The notes under the pieces were generated by a model. That model was not told the origin of the DNA, did not search any database, and saw nothing but the letters and a program-made list of their open reading frames with translations. The position numbers and the translations under genes are program-made. Source: Paludisphaera rhizosphaerae (GTDB taxonomy: Bacteria > Planctomycetota > Planctomycetia > Isosphaerales > Isosphaeraceae). From it: a DNA stretch of 64,000 nt. Shown piece after piece: positions 42,006-50,441 of this stretch (positions are counted from its first letter, which is position 1; each line of letters starts with the position of its first letter). The DNA lies in NCBI RefSeq assembly GCF_011065895.1, contig NZ_JAALCR010000007.1, forward strand, positions 124,001-188,000, written 5' to 3'.

Positions 42006-42908
42006 TCACTGGCCGGGGATGACGCCCACCATCTGGTTCGTCACGCCGCTGGGGCTGTTCACACCGTTGGAGTTGATCGGAATCGGCGGTCCGTACTGCT
42101 GGGTCCGATTCAGGGAGTTGGCGTTGACGATCTGAGCGTTGACGCCCGACATGCCGAACGGCAGCGGCTGGCCCACCAGAACGCGGTCCGCCTCCACGGG
42201 AAGCGACGCCGACGCCAGCGCGCCGATCACGGCGCGACGACGGGCCTCGGCCAGGGCCGGGTCGTCCGGGGTCCGTTCAACGATCAACGGGTAGGGGCTG
42301 GCGGCCATCTGGGCGGCCGCCTTGGCGAGTTGGTCGCGTCCGCGCTCGGTCAATTCGGCCGTCCCGGGGGCGAAGTCGTAGTCGTACAACGCGAGCCGGG
42401 CCTCGGCCCCGTTCGCGGCCATCGTCCGGCCCATCGAGTAGACCGACGACCCCAGCGGCCGGGGCTTGAACTCCTCGGGATACCCCAGGATCTTCCCCTG
42501 CGATCGCCGCCAAAGCCACGACCGCATCTTCTTGAAGACGAAGTGCGGGCCCTTCTCGGCAGTCGCCACCGGGTCGAGCGGGGCTTTCTCCAGCCGGGTC
42601 GGGAACTCGTCGGGCGGGGCCTGAATCGTGACCGGGGCCGGGCGGACGATCTCAGACGAGGCGGCGTCCGGAGCTTCCTCGTACGCGCCGTCGCCTCGGA
42701 TGAGCGGCGGCGGAGGGACGACCGGGTGCGAGATCACGGCCGCCGGCGGAACCGGCGCCGGCGCCGCCGGGTTCGGGTGCGGGATCACGACCTCGCTCGG
42801 AGCGGCCTGCTGCGCCCGGGCGAGTCCGACCGGGGCCGCGGCCAGGATCGCCGCCAGCCCCAGGGCTTTCGCGACGCGCGGTTGACGGCGTCGGGGGTTC
42901 GATTCCAT
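42006..42908 (-). CDS. Exported OmpA-like protein of the Tad locus
   Basis: 300 residues with a Sec signal (RVAKALGLAAILAAAPVGLARAQ), a Pro-rich linker, and a C-terminal domain with LYDYDFAPGTAELTERGRDQLAKAAAQMAA followed by EARRRAVIGALASASLPVEADRV. This resembles the OmpA C-terminal fold, though the peptidoglycan-binding Asp/Arg pattern is degenerate. The end is Asn/Pro/Gly-rich (RTQQYGPPIPINSNGVNSPSG). Probably part of outer-membrane anchoring of the pilus, coupled to the TPR lipoprotein gene by close spacing. Confidence 0.7.
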   Translation of the reverse strand: MESNPRRRQPRVAKALGLAAILAAAPVGLARAQQAAPSEVVIPHPNPAAPAPVPPAAVISHPVVPPPPLIRGDGAYEEAPDAASSEIVRPAPVTIQAPPDEFPTRLEKAPLDPVATAEKGPHFVFKKMRSWLWRRSQGKILGYPEEFKPRPLGSSVYSMGRTMAANGAEARLALYDYDFAPGTAELTERGRDQLAKAAAQMAASPYPLIVERTPDDPALAEARRRAVIGALASASLPVEADRVLVGQPLPFGMSGVNAQIVNANSLNRTQQYGPPIPINSNGVNSPSGVTNQMVGVIPGQ

Positions 42909-42996
42909 GGGGTTGCGCTCCTTGCTTTCCGAGCTTCGAGCGGACGTATCGACGCTCTTCGCTCAACTTCACCGCGGGAAGATTGAAATCGGGTGC

Positions 42997-43021
42997 CATG
43001 CCCACGCTTGTCGTGGGCATG
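42997..43021. repeat. Strong hairpin between the secretin and OmpA-like genes
   Basis: A perfect 10-bp inverted repeat, CATGCCCACG and CGTGGGCATG, with a 5-nt loop. It lies just after the secretin gene in its reading direction. No T-run follows on either strand, so it may be a transcript-processing or stabilising hairpin rather than an intrinsic terminator. Confidence 0.6.
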
Positions 43022-43109
43022 TGATCGGCAAAGGTCGCGCCGCCGTCCCGGGCCGGTTCATGGCCACCCAGGCTCTCGATTTCGAGTCAACGTGTGAGAT
43101 CCATACTGA

Positions 43110-45017
43110 TTAGTGGGAGAACCCGACAGGACCATTCATGTATTTGCGTTCCAGCAGATGCGGACGGACCAGGTGGAGCGGGTCGTCGTACTTGGTGGTC
43201 GACCGATTGTCGACGCCAGTGCGGCCCTCGATCCGGTTCATGAAGAAGAATTCCAGGTCGTTGGGCTCGTTCACCTCGTCGCCGGGCGTGGGCGGGACCT
43301 GCCCCGGCCGCATGGGCTCCACGAGGTAGGGCGTCACCAGTACGACCAACTCTTTCTCAGTCCGGGTGTTGGTGGTGTTGCTGAAGAAGGCGCCGATGTA
43401 GGGGAGGTCCCCCAGTCCCGGGATCCGCTGGGTCTGGGCGTCGAGCGTCAACTGCATCAAGCCGGCGATGGCCAGGGTCTCGCCCTGCTTCAATTCGACG
43501 GTCGTGTGCGACCGCCGGACGTTCAGGCCGGGGACCGGCGAGCCGCCGGGGACCAGCGTGGTCCCCAGCGAGAAGTCGATCGAGGAGACCTCGGGGTCGA
43601 CGGTCAGGCGGATGGTCTCGCCGTCCTCGACGGTGGGGAGGAAGGCCAGGCGGACGCCGAAGTCCTTGAACTCGACCTGCACGTTGCCGCCGCCGACGCC
43701 GCCGCCCAGGCCGGAGTTCACCGGCACCGGGAACTGGCCGCCGGCCAGGAAGCTGGCCTGATGGCCGTTGAGCGTCACCAGGTTCGGCTCGGCCAGGATC
43801 TTCAACAGGTTGTTTCGCCGCAGCGCCACCAGGACGGTGTTGAACCGGCCGCCGGCGAAGGTCCCGAAGACCGTCGCGGCCGTCCCGATCGCCATCGACC
43901 GCGCGTCGACCTGGGAGATCTCGGGGTTGAAGGTCGTGCGGCCGATCTGGCCGGGAACGTAAGCATTGCCGGCGATATTGCTGCCGAAGAGGGTGGAGAA
44001 CTCGGGGATGGAGGCCAGGAAGTCGGCGCCCACCTCGCGGAAGGCGGTCCGGTTCAACTCGGCGACGCGGACCTTCAGCAGCACCTGCTGCGAGGTCGGT
44101 ACGCGAATCAGGTTGATGACCTGGGTGTGGTTGGCGGCGATCTGGTTGGCCGTCATCGACCCGGGAGTGGTAGGCGGCGCCAGCGGTCCGCTGCCGGCCG
44201 CTGCGCTCAGGCCGCCGATCATGCCAGGACCCGCGCCGGCCATCTCCATCCCCATCGCGCTCGGGCCCGAGGGGGCGTTGGGATTGACCGAGCCGTCCGG
44301 GTTGAGGGGGGCTTCCTGGATGGTGCTCCGCGCATCTCCCACCTGGCCGAGGATCGCGACCCGCTGGACGTGGCGGATGTAGCCGTCGATCGCCGCGACG
44401 ATCAGCCCCACCTGGGACGCGTCCCGAGCCTGCCCCTCGACGACGACCTTGTCGCGCAGCGGCGAAAGTTGCAGACGGGCGTCCGGGAAGAGCCGCTTCA
44501 GCTCGGCGTCGAGCGCGTCCAGGTCGGGGACGACGTGCAGCTCGTACTCGTACGTCTTGCCCGTCGCCGTGCCGACCATCAGGTCGGAGATCCCCAGCTT
44601 CTTGCCCAGCAGCCTGACCTGCCGGGGGCCGACCTGAAAGAAGTCGGCGACGGTGGGATCACCCACGGCCAGGAACGGCGAGGGCTTGTTCGGCTGGGCC
44701 AGATCCTCGTCGAAGGTCAGGAACCTCCCTTGCCCCACCTTGATTTCGATCGTCGCGCTGGGCGCGGCCGTCCCGGAGACAAAGGGGCCTTTCAGGCCTG
44801 ACGGGGACGGCGGCGGCGGCAGCGGCGCGGCCTCCGGCGTGGCCGGCTCCAATCGCGGAGGAGGCGGCAGGGGGACGATGGGCCGCTCCGCCGGCGGCTC
44901 CTGAGCGACGGCCGTCCCGGCCAGCAGCAGAAGGACCGCCGCCGCGATCGGCCGCGTCGCCTTCGCCGCATCCCAAGGGCGGGTCGCCCAGCGGTTTATG
45001 CTGAGAGGATGGGTCAT
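43110..45017 (-). CDS. cpaC: Tad pilus outer-membrane secretin CpaC/RcpA
   Basis: 635 residues from ATG 45015-45017. Signal peptide (AAAVLLLLAGTAVAQ), Pro-rich segment, N-terminal pilus domain (IEIKVGQGRFLTFDEDLAQ, PTVADFFQVGPRQVRLLGKKLGISDLMV), a BON-like domain (DKVVVEGQARDASQVGLIVAAIDGY), then the secretin core with VLLKVRVAELNRTAFREVGADF, VTLNGHQASFLAGGQFPVPV and SHTTVELKQGETLAIAGLM. Ends with a short C-terminal tail. The frame stays open leftwards of a stop-free antisense region as far as 47690; similarity begins only at this start. Forms the outer-membrane pore of the Flp pilus. Confidence 0.92.
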   Translation of the reverse strand: MTHPLSINRWATRPWDAAKATRPIAAAVLLLLAGTAVAQEPPAERPIVPLPPPPRLEPATPEAAPLPPPPSPSGLKGPFVSGTAAPSATIEIKVGQGRFLTFDEDLAQPNKPSPFLAVGDPTVADFFQVGPRQVRLLGKKLGISDLMVGTATGKTYEYELHVVPDLDALDAELKRLFPDARLQLSPLRDKVVVEGQARDASQVGLIVAAIDGYIRHVQRVAILGQVGDARSTIQEAPLNPDGSVNPNAPSGPSAMGMEMAGAGPGMIGGLSAAAGSGPLAPPTTPGSMTANQIAANHTQVINLIRVPTSQQVLLKVRVAELNRTAFREVGADFLASIPEFSTLFGSNIAGNAYVPGQIGRTTFNPEISQVDARSMAIGTAATVFGTFAGGRFNTVLVALRRNNLLKILAEPNLVTLNGHQASFLAGGQFPVPVNSGLGGGVGGGNVQVEFKDFGVRLAFLPTVEDGETIRLTVDPEVSSIDFSLGTTLVPGGSPVPGLNVRRSHTTVELKQGETLAIAGLMQLTLDAQTQRIPGLGDLPYIGAFFSNTTNTRTEKELVVLVTPYLVEPMRPGQVPPTPGDEVNEPNDLEFFFMNRIEGRTGVDNRSTTKYDDPLHLVRPHLLERKYMNGPVGFSH

Positions 45018-45178
45018 GAACGGGCCGCCGGAGGAAATGGAATAATCGGCAAGGTCGATTCGTGGTCTATTTCGGCGAGACCCCGTCCACCGCTTGAGCC
45101 TAATTTTCCGCCCTTGACGATCGGAGAACGGCCGCTTCACCCGCACGATCGGCAAACTCCTCCACTTGTCGATAACGC

Positions 45179-45203
45179 CCCGCCCCCGTAGTCTGGGGGC
45201 GGG
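45179..45203. repeat. GC-rich hairpin in the secretin/FG-GAP divergent region
   Basis: CCCGCCCCC and GGGGGCGGG pair over 9 bp with a 7-nt loop (GTAGTCT). It lies 58 bases before the FG-GAP gene and 160 bases before the divergent secretin gene, so it could be regulatory for either. Confidence 0.5.
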
Positions 45204-45260
45204 AGCAGGCCGAATCGTCGGCCGACCGGCCCAGGGTCGCGGGAAGTCGGGAACCGTCTG

Positions 45261-47642
45261 ATGATCAAACCGCTCGGGATTCGCGGGTTCGTGTTGATCG
45301 GGGCCTGTCTGGGAATCGCCGCGGGCGCGGAGCGCCTGGCGACGGCCGACGAGCCGAAGGCCGAGGGCCGGGGCCGGCTGGCCGACTACTTCGGCTTCCT
45401 TCCCCTGGAGCTGTACAAGCTCGACTTCCGGATCAACAACCTGACCCTGGCCGACCTCGACGGCGACAAGACCGACGACATGATCGTCGCCGACAACGCC
45501 CGCTCGCGGATCGACCTGTTCCTCTCCACCAAGAAGCCCGCCGACCCGGCCGAGGCCCGCCCGTTCCGCAAGGACGTCAACGAGCTGGAGCCCGAGAAGC
45601 GGATGCGGGTCGTGAACCTCCCCGTTGACCGCGAGGTCGTCAGCCTGGCCGTCGGCGAGTTCACCGGCGACTCCAAGCCCGACCTGGTCTTCTACGGCAC
45701 CCCGGCCGAGGTCGTCATCCTCCCCAATGAGGGGAACGGCAAGTTCGGCGCTCCCAAGCGAATCAAGACCGGCGACGCCCTGGAGAGCACCAACGCCCTC
45801 GCCGTCGGCGACCTCGATCGCGACGGCCGCGACGACCTGGCGCTTCTGACCGAGGGCGAGTTGGTCCTGATCCGCCAGATCGAGCCCGGCGTCTTCACCG
45901 AGCCCGAGCGCTGGCCGCACACGGCGTCCAAGCCGAGCATGGTCAAGCTCCAGGACCTCGACGGCGACGGCGGCCTCGACGTGGTGATCCTCGACGGCGA
46001 GACCGACCACCCGATCCACGTCCGGTTCTCCACCCCGGAGAAGAAGCTGGGGCCGGAGCAGCAGTTCGCCCTGCCGGGCGTCCGGGCGCTGGCGTTCGGG
46101 CAGATCGACGGCAAGAAGGGCGTGGAGGTGCTGACGGTCGAGGAGCAGGCCGGCCGGGGCCAGGTCTACACCCTCGACGACGCCGCGCCGGACTCCGAGG
46201 ACAAGTGGGGCCGGCTGGCCTTCTTCGGCTTCCCCAAGGGGAACGAACGCGGGCGGAGCCTGGCGGTGGGGGACGTCGACGGCGACAAGAAGAAGGACGT
46301 CGTCGTCACCGACCCGGCCAACGCCCAGGTCTGGGTCTACCGCCAGTCGGGGACGACCGGCCTCAGCAGCGCGGAGTCGTTCCCCAGCCTGCTGGGGGCG
46401 AAGCAAGTCGCCCTCGCCGACTTCGACGGCGACGGCCGCAATGAAGCCTACATCCTCTCCGAGCAGGAGAAGCAGATCGGCGTCAGCCGGTTCCAGGACG
46501 GCCGGCTGGCGTTCCCCGTCGTGCTGCCGACCATCGGCGAGCCGGTGGCGATGACCCTGGCCGACGAATCCGGCAAGCCGACCCTCCTCTACGCCACGCG
46601 ATCCAAGCCGGGCTCCGACGAATTCCAGGTCCGCGGCGTCCAGACCGACGGCCGCGGCGGCTACTCCGCGATCAAGTTCGCCGACGCCGACGAGGTGAAG
46701 ATCACCGGCCTCTCCGGCGCGCCGACGGCCCTCCGCGCCTTCGACGTCGACCGCAACGGCAAGTCCGACCTGCTCATCTTCAGCGCCTTCGGCTCGCCGA
46801 TCCTGCTTCTGGGCCAGAAGGACGGCTCGATGAAGCCGTTCGACGGGGGCCTCGGCCCGCTCGGCGGCGCGACGCCCGCCGGCGTGGGGGTGGGCGACCT
46901 GGACGGCCCCGGCGTCTTCGTGGCCCAGAACACCTTCGCCCGCAAGGTGCTGCTGGACGACAAGGGGCAGTGGCAGATCAAGGACCAGTACAACGCCTCC
47001 CGCGGCAACGCCCAGATCCAGGGCGCCGCGGCGCTCGACGTCACGGGCGAGGGCCGCAAGGACGTCGTCCTGCTGGACCGCAGCACCAAGTCGCTGCTCT
47101 TCCTGACCCCGAAGGACGGCGTCTACCGCCAGGCCGGCAGCCTGACGCTGGGGGCGATCAACTTCGACGGCCTGCACGTCGGCGACTTCGACGGCGACGG
47201 CCGCGACGACCTCCTCATCGCCGGCACCGACCGCTTCGCCGTCCTCCAGACCGGGGGCCGGGCGCGGAGGCTGAAGGCGATCGCCTCGTACGAGCCCAGG
47301 ACCGCCGAGAGCCGTCTCGGCGACCTGATCGCCGGCGACTTCAACGCCGACGGCGTCGCCGACGTGATCTTCACCGACCTCGCCGAACAGGCCGTGGACA
47401 TCGCCACCTACGACGGCTCCGAGGACCTCCTGCACGCCTTGACGTTCAAGCTCTTCGAACGAAAGTCCTACCGCGGCGGCTCCGGCCACTCGTTCGAGCC
47501 CCGCGAGATGGCCGTCGGCGACGTCGACGGCGACGGCCGCTCCGACTTCGTCGCCATCCTCCACGACCGCATCGTCGTCCTCCGCCAGGACCCCGGCGAG
47601 TCCCCCAAGAAGACCGCCGAAACCGCCTCCGCCCCCAAGTAA
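45261..47642 (+). CDS. Secreted FG-GAP/VCBS repeat protein
   Basis: 793 residues with a Sec signal (GIRGFVLIGACLGIAAGAERLA). At least ten Asp-rich calcium loops of integrin-alpha type are spread along the chain, for example DLDGDKTDD, DLDRDGRDD, DLDGDGGLD, DVDGDKKKD, DFDGDGRNE, DVDRNGKSD, DFDGDGRDD, DFNADGVAD and DVDGDGRSD. This predicts one or two beta-propellers that bind calcium outside the cytoplasm. No catalytic domain is seen. Role is probably adhesion or envelope structure. Divergent from the secretin gene, and followed at once by a terminator. Confidence 0.88.
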   Translation: MIKPLGIRGFVLIGACLGIAAGAERLATADEPKAEGRGRLADYFGFLPLELYKLDFRINNLTLADLDGDKTDDMIVADNARSRIDLFLSTKKPADPAEARPFRKDVNELEPEKRMRVVNLPVDREVVSLAVGEFTGDSKPDLVFYGTPAEVVILPNEGNGKFGAPKRIKTGDALESTNALAVGDLDRDGRDDLALLTEGELVLIRQIEPGVFTEPERWPHTASKPSMVKLQDLDGDGGLDVVILDGETDHPIHVRFSTPEKKLGPEQQFALPGVRALAFGQIDGKKGVEVLTVEEQAGRGQVYTLDDAAPDSEDKWGRLAFFGFPKGNERGRSLAVGDVDGDKKKDVVVTDPANAQVWVYRQSGTTGLSSAESFPSLLGAKQVALADFDGDGRNEAYILSEQEKQIGVSRFQDGRLAFPVVLPTIGEPVAMTLADESGKPTLLYATRSKPGSDEFQVRGVQTDGRGGYSAIKFADADEVKITGLSGAPTALRAFDVDRNGKSDLLIFSAFGSPILLLGQKDGSMKPFDGGLGPLGGATPAGVGVGDLDGPGVFVAQNTFARKVLLDDKGQWQIKDQYNASRGNAQIQGAAALDVTGEGRKDVVLLDRSTKSLLFLTPKDGVYRQAGSLTLGAINFDGLHVGDFDGDGRDDLLIAGTDRFAVLQTGGRARRLKAIASYEPRTAESRLGDLIAGDFNADGVADVIFTDLAEQAVDIATYDGSEDLLHALTFKLFERKSYRGGSGHSFEPREMAVGDVDGDGRSDFVAILHDRIVVLRQDPGESPKKTAETASAPK

Positions 47643-47655
47643 AATCAACAAACTA

Positions 47656-47703
47656 ATGAAAAAAGGCCCTGCGCCGCTTTCATGGCGCAAGGCCTTTTTT
47701 CAT
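47656..47703. terminator. Bidirectional rho-independent terminator
   Basis: AAAAAAGGCC-C-TGCGCC pairs with GGCGCA-AGGCCTTTTTT around the loop GCTTTCAT, giving a long GC stem framed by A-run and T-run. It lies 14 bases after the FG-GAP stop on the plus strand and 95 bases after the L27-fusion stop on the minus strand, so it can end both convergent transcripts. Confidence 0.9.
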
Positions 47704-47797
47704 AGCTCGAACGGCCTCGGATGCTAGAATTCACAGGTCGTCAAGGAAGCCGACACGAATTTACATCACTATGACACACGGATAAAAGAGTAAGGGG

Positions 47798-48523
47798 TCA
47801 GTCTTGAGACAAGATCGCCCCGAACCCAAACTCGTCCAGGTCTTCGGGAAGCCCAGCGTCGAATAGCCTCACATCGATGTAGTCTCTTAGAATTGTCTCA
47901 AGCGACTGAGATTCCCGTTCGACATGCTGAACGTCTAAGGTCAATAATTCTGCCAATGAATCGGGGTACGTCTTCGCATAGGAGAGGAATTCCGAGGCGA
48001 CTTCGATACCCAAAGATTCCAAGACCTTCGCTACGATCGGAGGTACCAAGAGTTGGTCTGATCGCACGATAGCGCCAAACGCAGGTTGGGTGCGCTGCAA
48101 TATGGCGTCAGGTTGAATTGTCAAATCTGTGTATGGCTGCATGCCGGCCGCTCCTGTGCTTTTATTGACAAGGCGGAGCAAAAATGAACCAACGATCTCG
48201 GGATGTAGCGAGGGTTTTCCCCGTTGCCGTGCATGTGCCGGATCAGCAATCGCCACGCCGTCTCCGAGGTCTGGAACCTCTTGAGCTTTCACATTGATTC
48301 GGCGTCCTCGAAGGTCAAAGTAAACTTTTCCTCGGATTTTCGAATGGATTGTCCAATCCCGGCCGTAGTAAACATTCTTTCCCGCCAACCATTTCGTCCC
48401 ACGTTGTCGGCAAATTATACTGCCCGCCTTAGCGACTTGCCCACCGAACAGCTTGATGCCAAGCATTTGTGGATTAGAATCACGTCCGTTCCTACTCGAT
48501 CCTTGCCCCTTCTTGTGCGCCAT
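47798..48523 (-). CDS. Ribosomal protein L27 domain fused to a C-terminal extension of unknown function
   Basis: 241 residues. Residues 1-78 are a full L27 domain: [19 protein letters not shown], then [20 protein letters not shown], then [13 protein letters not shown] and [14 protein letters not shown]. In the ribosome the L27 N-terminal tail reaches the peptidyl transferase centre, and that tail is intact here. Ordinary bL27 ends at about 85-90 residues; this one continues for some 160 more with no domain I recognise (includes [35 protein letters not shown] and an acidic end [10 protein letters not shown]). It is a paralogue in an AT-richer patch, 140 bases after a papain-family protease gene on the same strand. 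Function unknown; ribosome-directed regulation or defence is a guess. Confidence 0.85.
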   Translation of the reverse strand: MAHKKGQGSSRNGRDSNPQMLGIKLFGGQVAKAGSIICRQRGTKWLAGKNVYYGRDWTIHSKIRGKVYFDLRGRRINVKAQEVPDLGDGVAIADPAHARQRGKPSLHPEIVGSFLLRLVNKSTGAAGMQPYTDLTIQPDAILQRTQPAFGAIVRSDQLLVPPIVAKVLESLGIEVASEFLSYAKTYPDSLAELLTLDVQHVERESQSLETILRDYIDVRLFDAGLPEDLDEFGFGAILSQD

Positions 48524-48663
48524 CCCAATCCCCCCAGATTAACATGGGCGGCCTTTCGCCACATGTCAACGAGATTCCATGAGAGTAAGTCTAGAGGCCC
48601 GCCGCTACACCCCGCACAATCCCACCAACCCCACCAATCTCTCGCTCCTTGCCCCCTCCAGAT

Positions 48664-49497
48664 TCAAGCCTCCACGATCGTTTGGGATCGTGGCTCAATC
48701 GGCGTTGGATCGGACGATTCCGCACGTACCACATAAGCCATGCATCGTGTATATTTAGACACATAGTCCGCTGAGATGGTCCCATATCCAACCGGAAGTC
48801 GTATCCCACGAACGTATGAATTGCGACCGAACTTATTGCCCCAGGAATTTCTAAGGACGAACCAACCTTTTCCTGGGGCCTTGGGATCCTTGCTGTAACC
48901 AACCAACGTGACAGCGTGCCCTACAGAGGTGGGCTGTGAATTGCTTGGAGGTTCCATCACACGACCTTTTTCTTTGGCAATAGGATTCGTCCATCCAGTT
49001 TTTCCACTAGCCTTGTTCACGAACACTGGAAGGCTCACCGCAACCGCACCATATTTGTGTATAGCTTCAATGACACTGTCGACCTTGGGATTGGAGACAT
49101 AGATAGCATTCGCGAATCTCCGTCTCTGCGCGGCGGCGTCCACCAGCCCATTAGGGCGCAAAGGGAAGATCTCATGCGTGCAGTCGTCTTCGCCAGGACC
49201 CGCTTCAAACTGGTATGGCCACTCCCAATGAAAACAGAACCCATACTTCCTTAGAGCTTCGACTGCATCGCTCAGCCTAGCTCCCGAGCAGTGGCTCCTG
49301 CCGTCGACAACCTTCGTAGCCCACCACAGAAATTGTTCGGACTCTAAATCAGGATCTCTCGGTTCGGGATTGTCAGGACACAATGCGAATTCGTGACATG
49401 CTGCAAGTGCGAAAGCCACGCAAGTTGGACGTCTGCCTTGGTTTTTGGCGGGCCAATCCACCGGCATCGTTACTGCTCCAATAGTCTCTGAGAACAC
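48664..49497 (-). CDS. Papain-family (C1) cysteine protease without signal or propeptide
   Basis: 277 residues. NQGRRPTCVAFALAACHEF holds the oxyanion Gln20 and catalytic Cys26, VGHAVTLVGY holds His194, and LRNSWGNKFG holds Asn217. All three catalytic residues are thus present. The mature-like fold starts almost at residue 1 (MPVDWPAKNQ), there is no signal peptide and no inhibitory propeptide, so it should be cytosolic and controlled in another way. A GTG at 49497 is the only start after the upstream in-frame stop; ATG 49467 is possible. Lower G+C than neighbours. The gene lies directly upstream of the L27-fusion gene. Confidence 0.87.
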   Translation of the reverse strand: MFSETIGAVTMPVDWPAKNQGRRPTCVAFALAACHEFALCPDNPEPRDPDLESEQFLWWATKVVDGRSHCSGARLSDAVEALRKYGFCFHWEWPYQFEAGPGEDDCTHEIFPLRPNGLVDAAAQRRRFANAIYVSNPKVDSVIEAIHKYGAVAVSLPVFVNKASGKTGWTNPIAKEKGRVMEPPSNSQPTSVGHAVTLVGYSKDPKAPGKGWFVLRNSWGNKFGRNSYVRGIRLPVGYGTISADYVSKYTRCMAYVVRAESSDPTPIEPRSQTIVEA

Positions 49498-49687
49498 CGT
49501 TTCGACACGCGTTTAATGAACAAAGCAGAGACTTTACAACGAAGCATCGGAGGCGTCAAGAGTCTGCCATGCCTCGATGTGCCGGAGCACTGCCAAGTAA
49601 CAGGGCATTTCTGGGGCAGATCACTACAATCGCAAGGTTCGACAAGTTGGGTCGAGCCCCACCTTTCATGAGGCTTGACCTTCTCGG

Positions 49688-49705
49688 GCTGGGTCTCGAC
49701 CCAGC
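49688..49705. repeat. Small perfect hairpin GCTGGGT-CTCG-ACCCAGC
   Basis: A 7-bp stem with a CTCG loop in the 235-base gap between the protease gene and the frameshifted relic. A related GGGTCGAGCCC string lies 35 bases upstream. No T-run follows. Possibly a small dispersed palindrome. Confidence 0.45.
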
Positions 49706-49732
49706 CTAACGGCCCGATCCTCGTATAAGTTT

Positions 49733-50077
49733 GTGTTCCAACTCATCATCTGCGAACATCTCCAGGATCTCGAAGCCTCGGCTCGGGCGGCGGGCGTCAA
49801 GGTCGCGGCAACCGGCGACTGGTGGGGAAATGGCTCCGCAAAGAGCGTCTACCTCGCCTGTGTGCTGGCTCGCGACGATTCGACTTCCCGATATCGTCGA
49901 GTGGCATGAGTACGACGGCCGGGCAGCGGGCCACGAGGCCGGCTGGCGCTGCAACTCGCTGCTCGTCGGCGGCTATCCTGGCTACGGCGGGAATGTTTGG
50001 CCCTCGCCATCGGCCCCGACGATGAATTCGAGCCAGGACTCCTGACCGCACGCCAGACTACCGGACTATCTCAATAG
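49733..50077 (+). pseudogene. Frameshifted relic of an unidentified gene
   Basis: Starting at GTG 49733 the frame reads VFQLIICEHLQDLEASARAAG and on through GDWWGNGSAKSVYLACVLARDD, but then meets a stop near 49908. The neighbouring frame continues with protein-like sequence: IRLPDIVEWHEYDGRAAGHE then AGWRCNSLLVGGYPGYGG. Near 49990 the original frame resumes with LALAIGPDDEFEPGLLTARQTTGLSQ and a stop at 50075-50077. Two compensating indels therefore explain the pattern. The family is not recognised. Confidence 0.45.
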
Positions 50078-50099
50078 CTTCGTCAGACGGCATCGAACA

Positions 50100-50408
50100 A
50101 TGTCCACGGACGAGATCGAGACCATTCTCGCCAACTGGATCGAGCAAGCTCTTTCGTCGAGCGGCAGCCTCCCGGAGGGAGTTTCACCGGCGTCCTGGGT
50201 CGCCGGTCAGTTCGCCGACTGGTGGCGAGGGCGAGCCGGGGAGGCGATGAACGACGCCGAAATCGCCGTGTCGGCCGCCCTCAAGGAATTGACGCGGCTC
50301 AGTGGATGGGATTCCTTTGGCGAGGCGATGCACGAGATGGCCCATGTCCGCGACGCTCTGGGCGAGTTGCGAGGCCTCATGCGGCTGCCCAATGAGTCCG
50401 ACGTCTGA
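50100..50408 (+). CDS. Small acidic helical protein, function unknown
   Basis: 102 residues, mostly helical and acidic: STDEIETILANWIEQALSS, then PASWVAGQFADWWRGRAGEA, with AALKELTRLSGWDSFGEAMHEMAHVRDALGELRGLM at the end. No signal, no membrane segment, no domain recognised. It precedes the restriction-fold-like gene by 33 bases on the same strand, so the two are probably one transcript and the product may be a partner or inhibitor. Its own ribosome site is weak. Confidence 0.55.
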   Translation: MSTDEIETILANWIEQALSSSGSLPEGVSPASWVAGQFADWWRGRAGEAMNDAEIAVSAALKELTRLSGWDSFGEAMHEMAHVRDALGELRGLMRLPNESDV

Positions 50409-50441
50409 GCTTTCACATCGAAAATATGGAGGGAGAGCGAC

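Noticed and set aside
45018-47690. Apparent 1526-residue frame on the minus strand joining the secretin with antisense sequence of the FG-GAP gene
   Set aside because: Similarity to CpaC starts only at ATG 45017; the upstream part is the stop-free antisense of GC-rich FG-GAP repeats and has a coding-shadow composition.
47798-48523. L27 fusion taken as the ordinary rpmA gene
   Set aside because: It is 241 aa instead of about 85-90, lies outside any rplU/obg context, and its base composition and neighbours are accessory; a normal rpmA is expected elsewhere but cannot be verified here.
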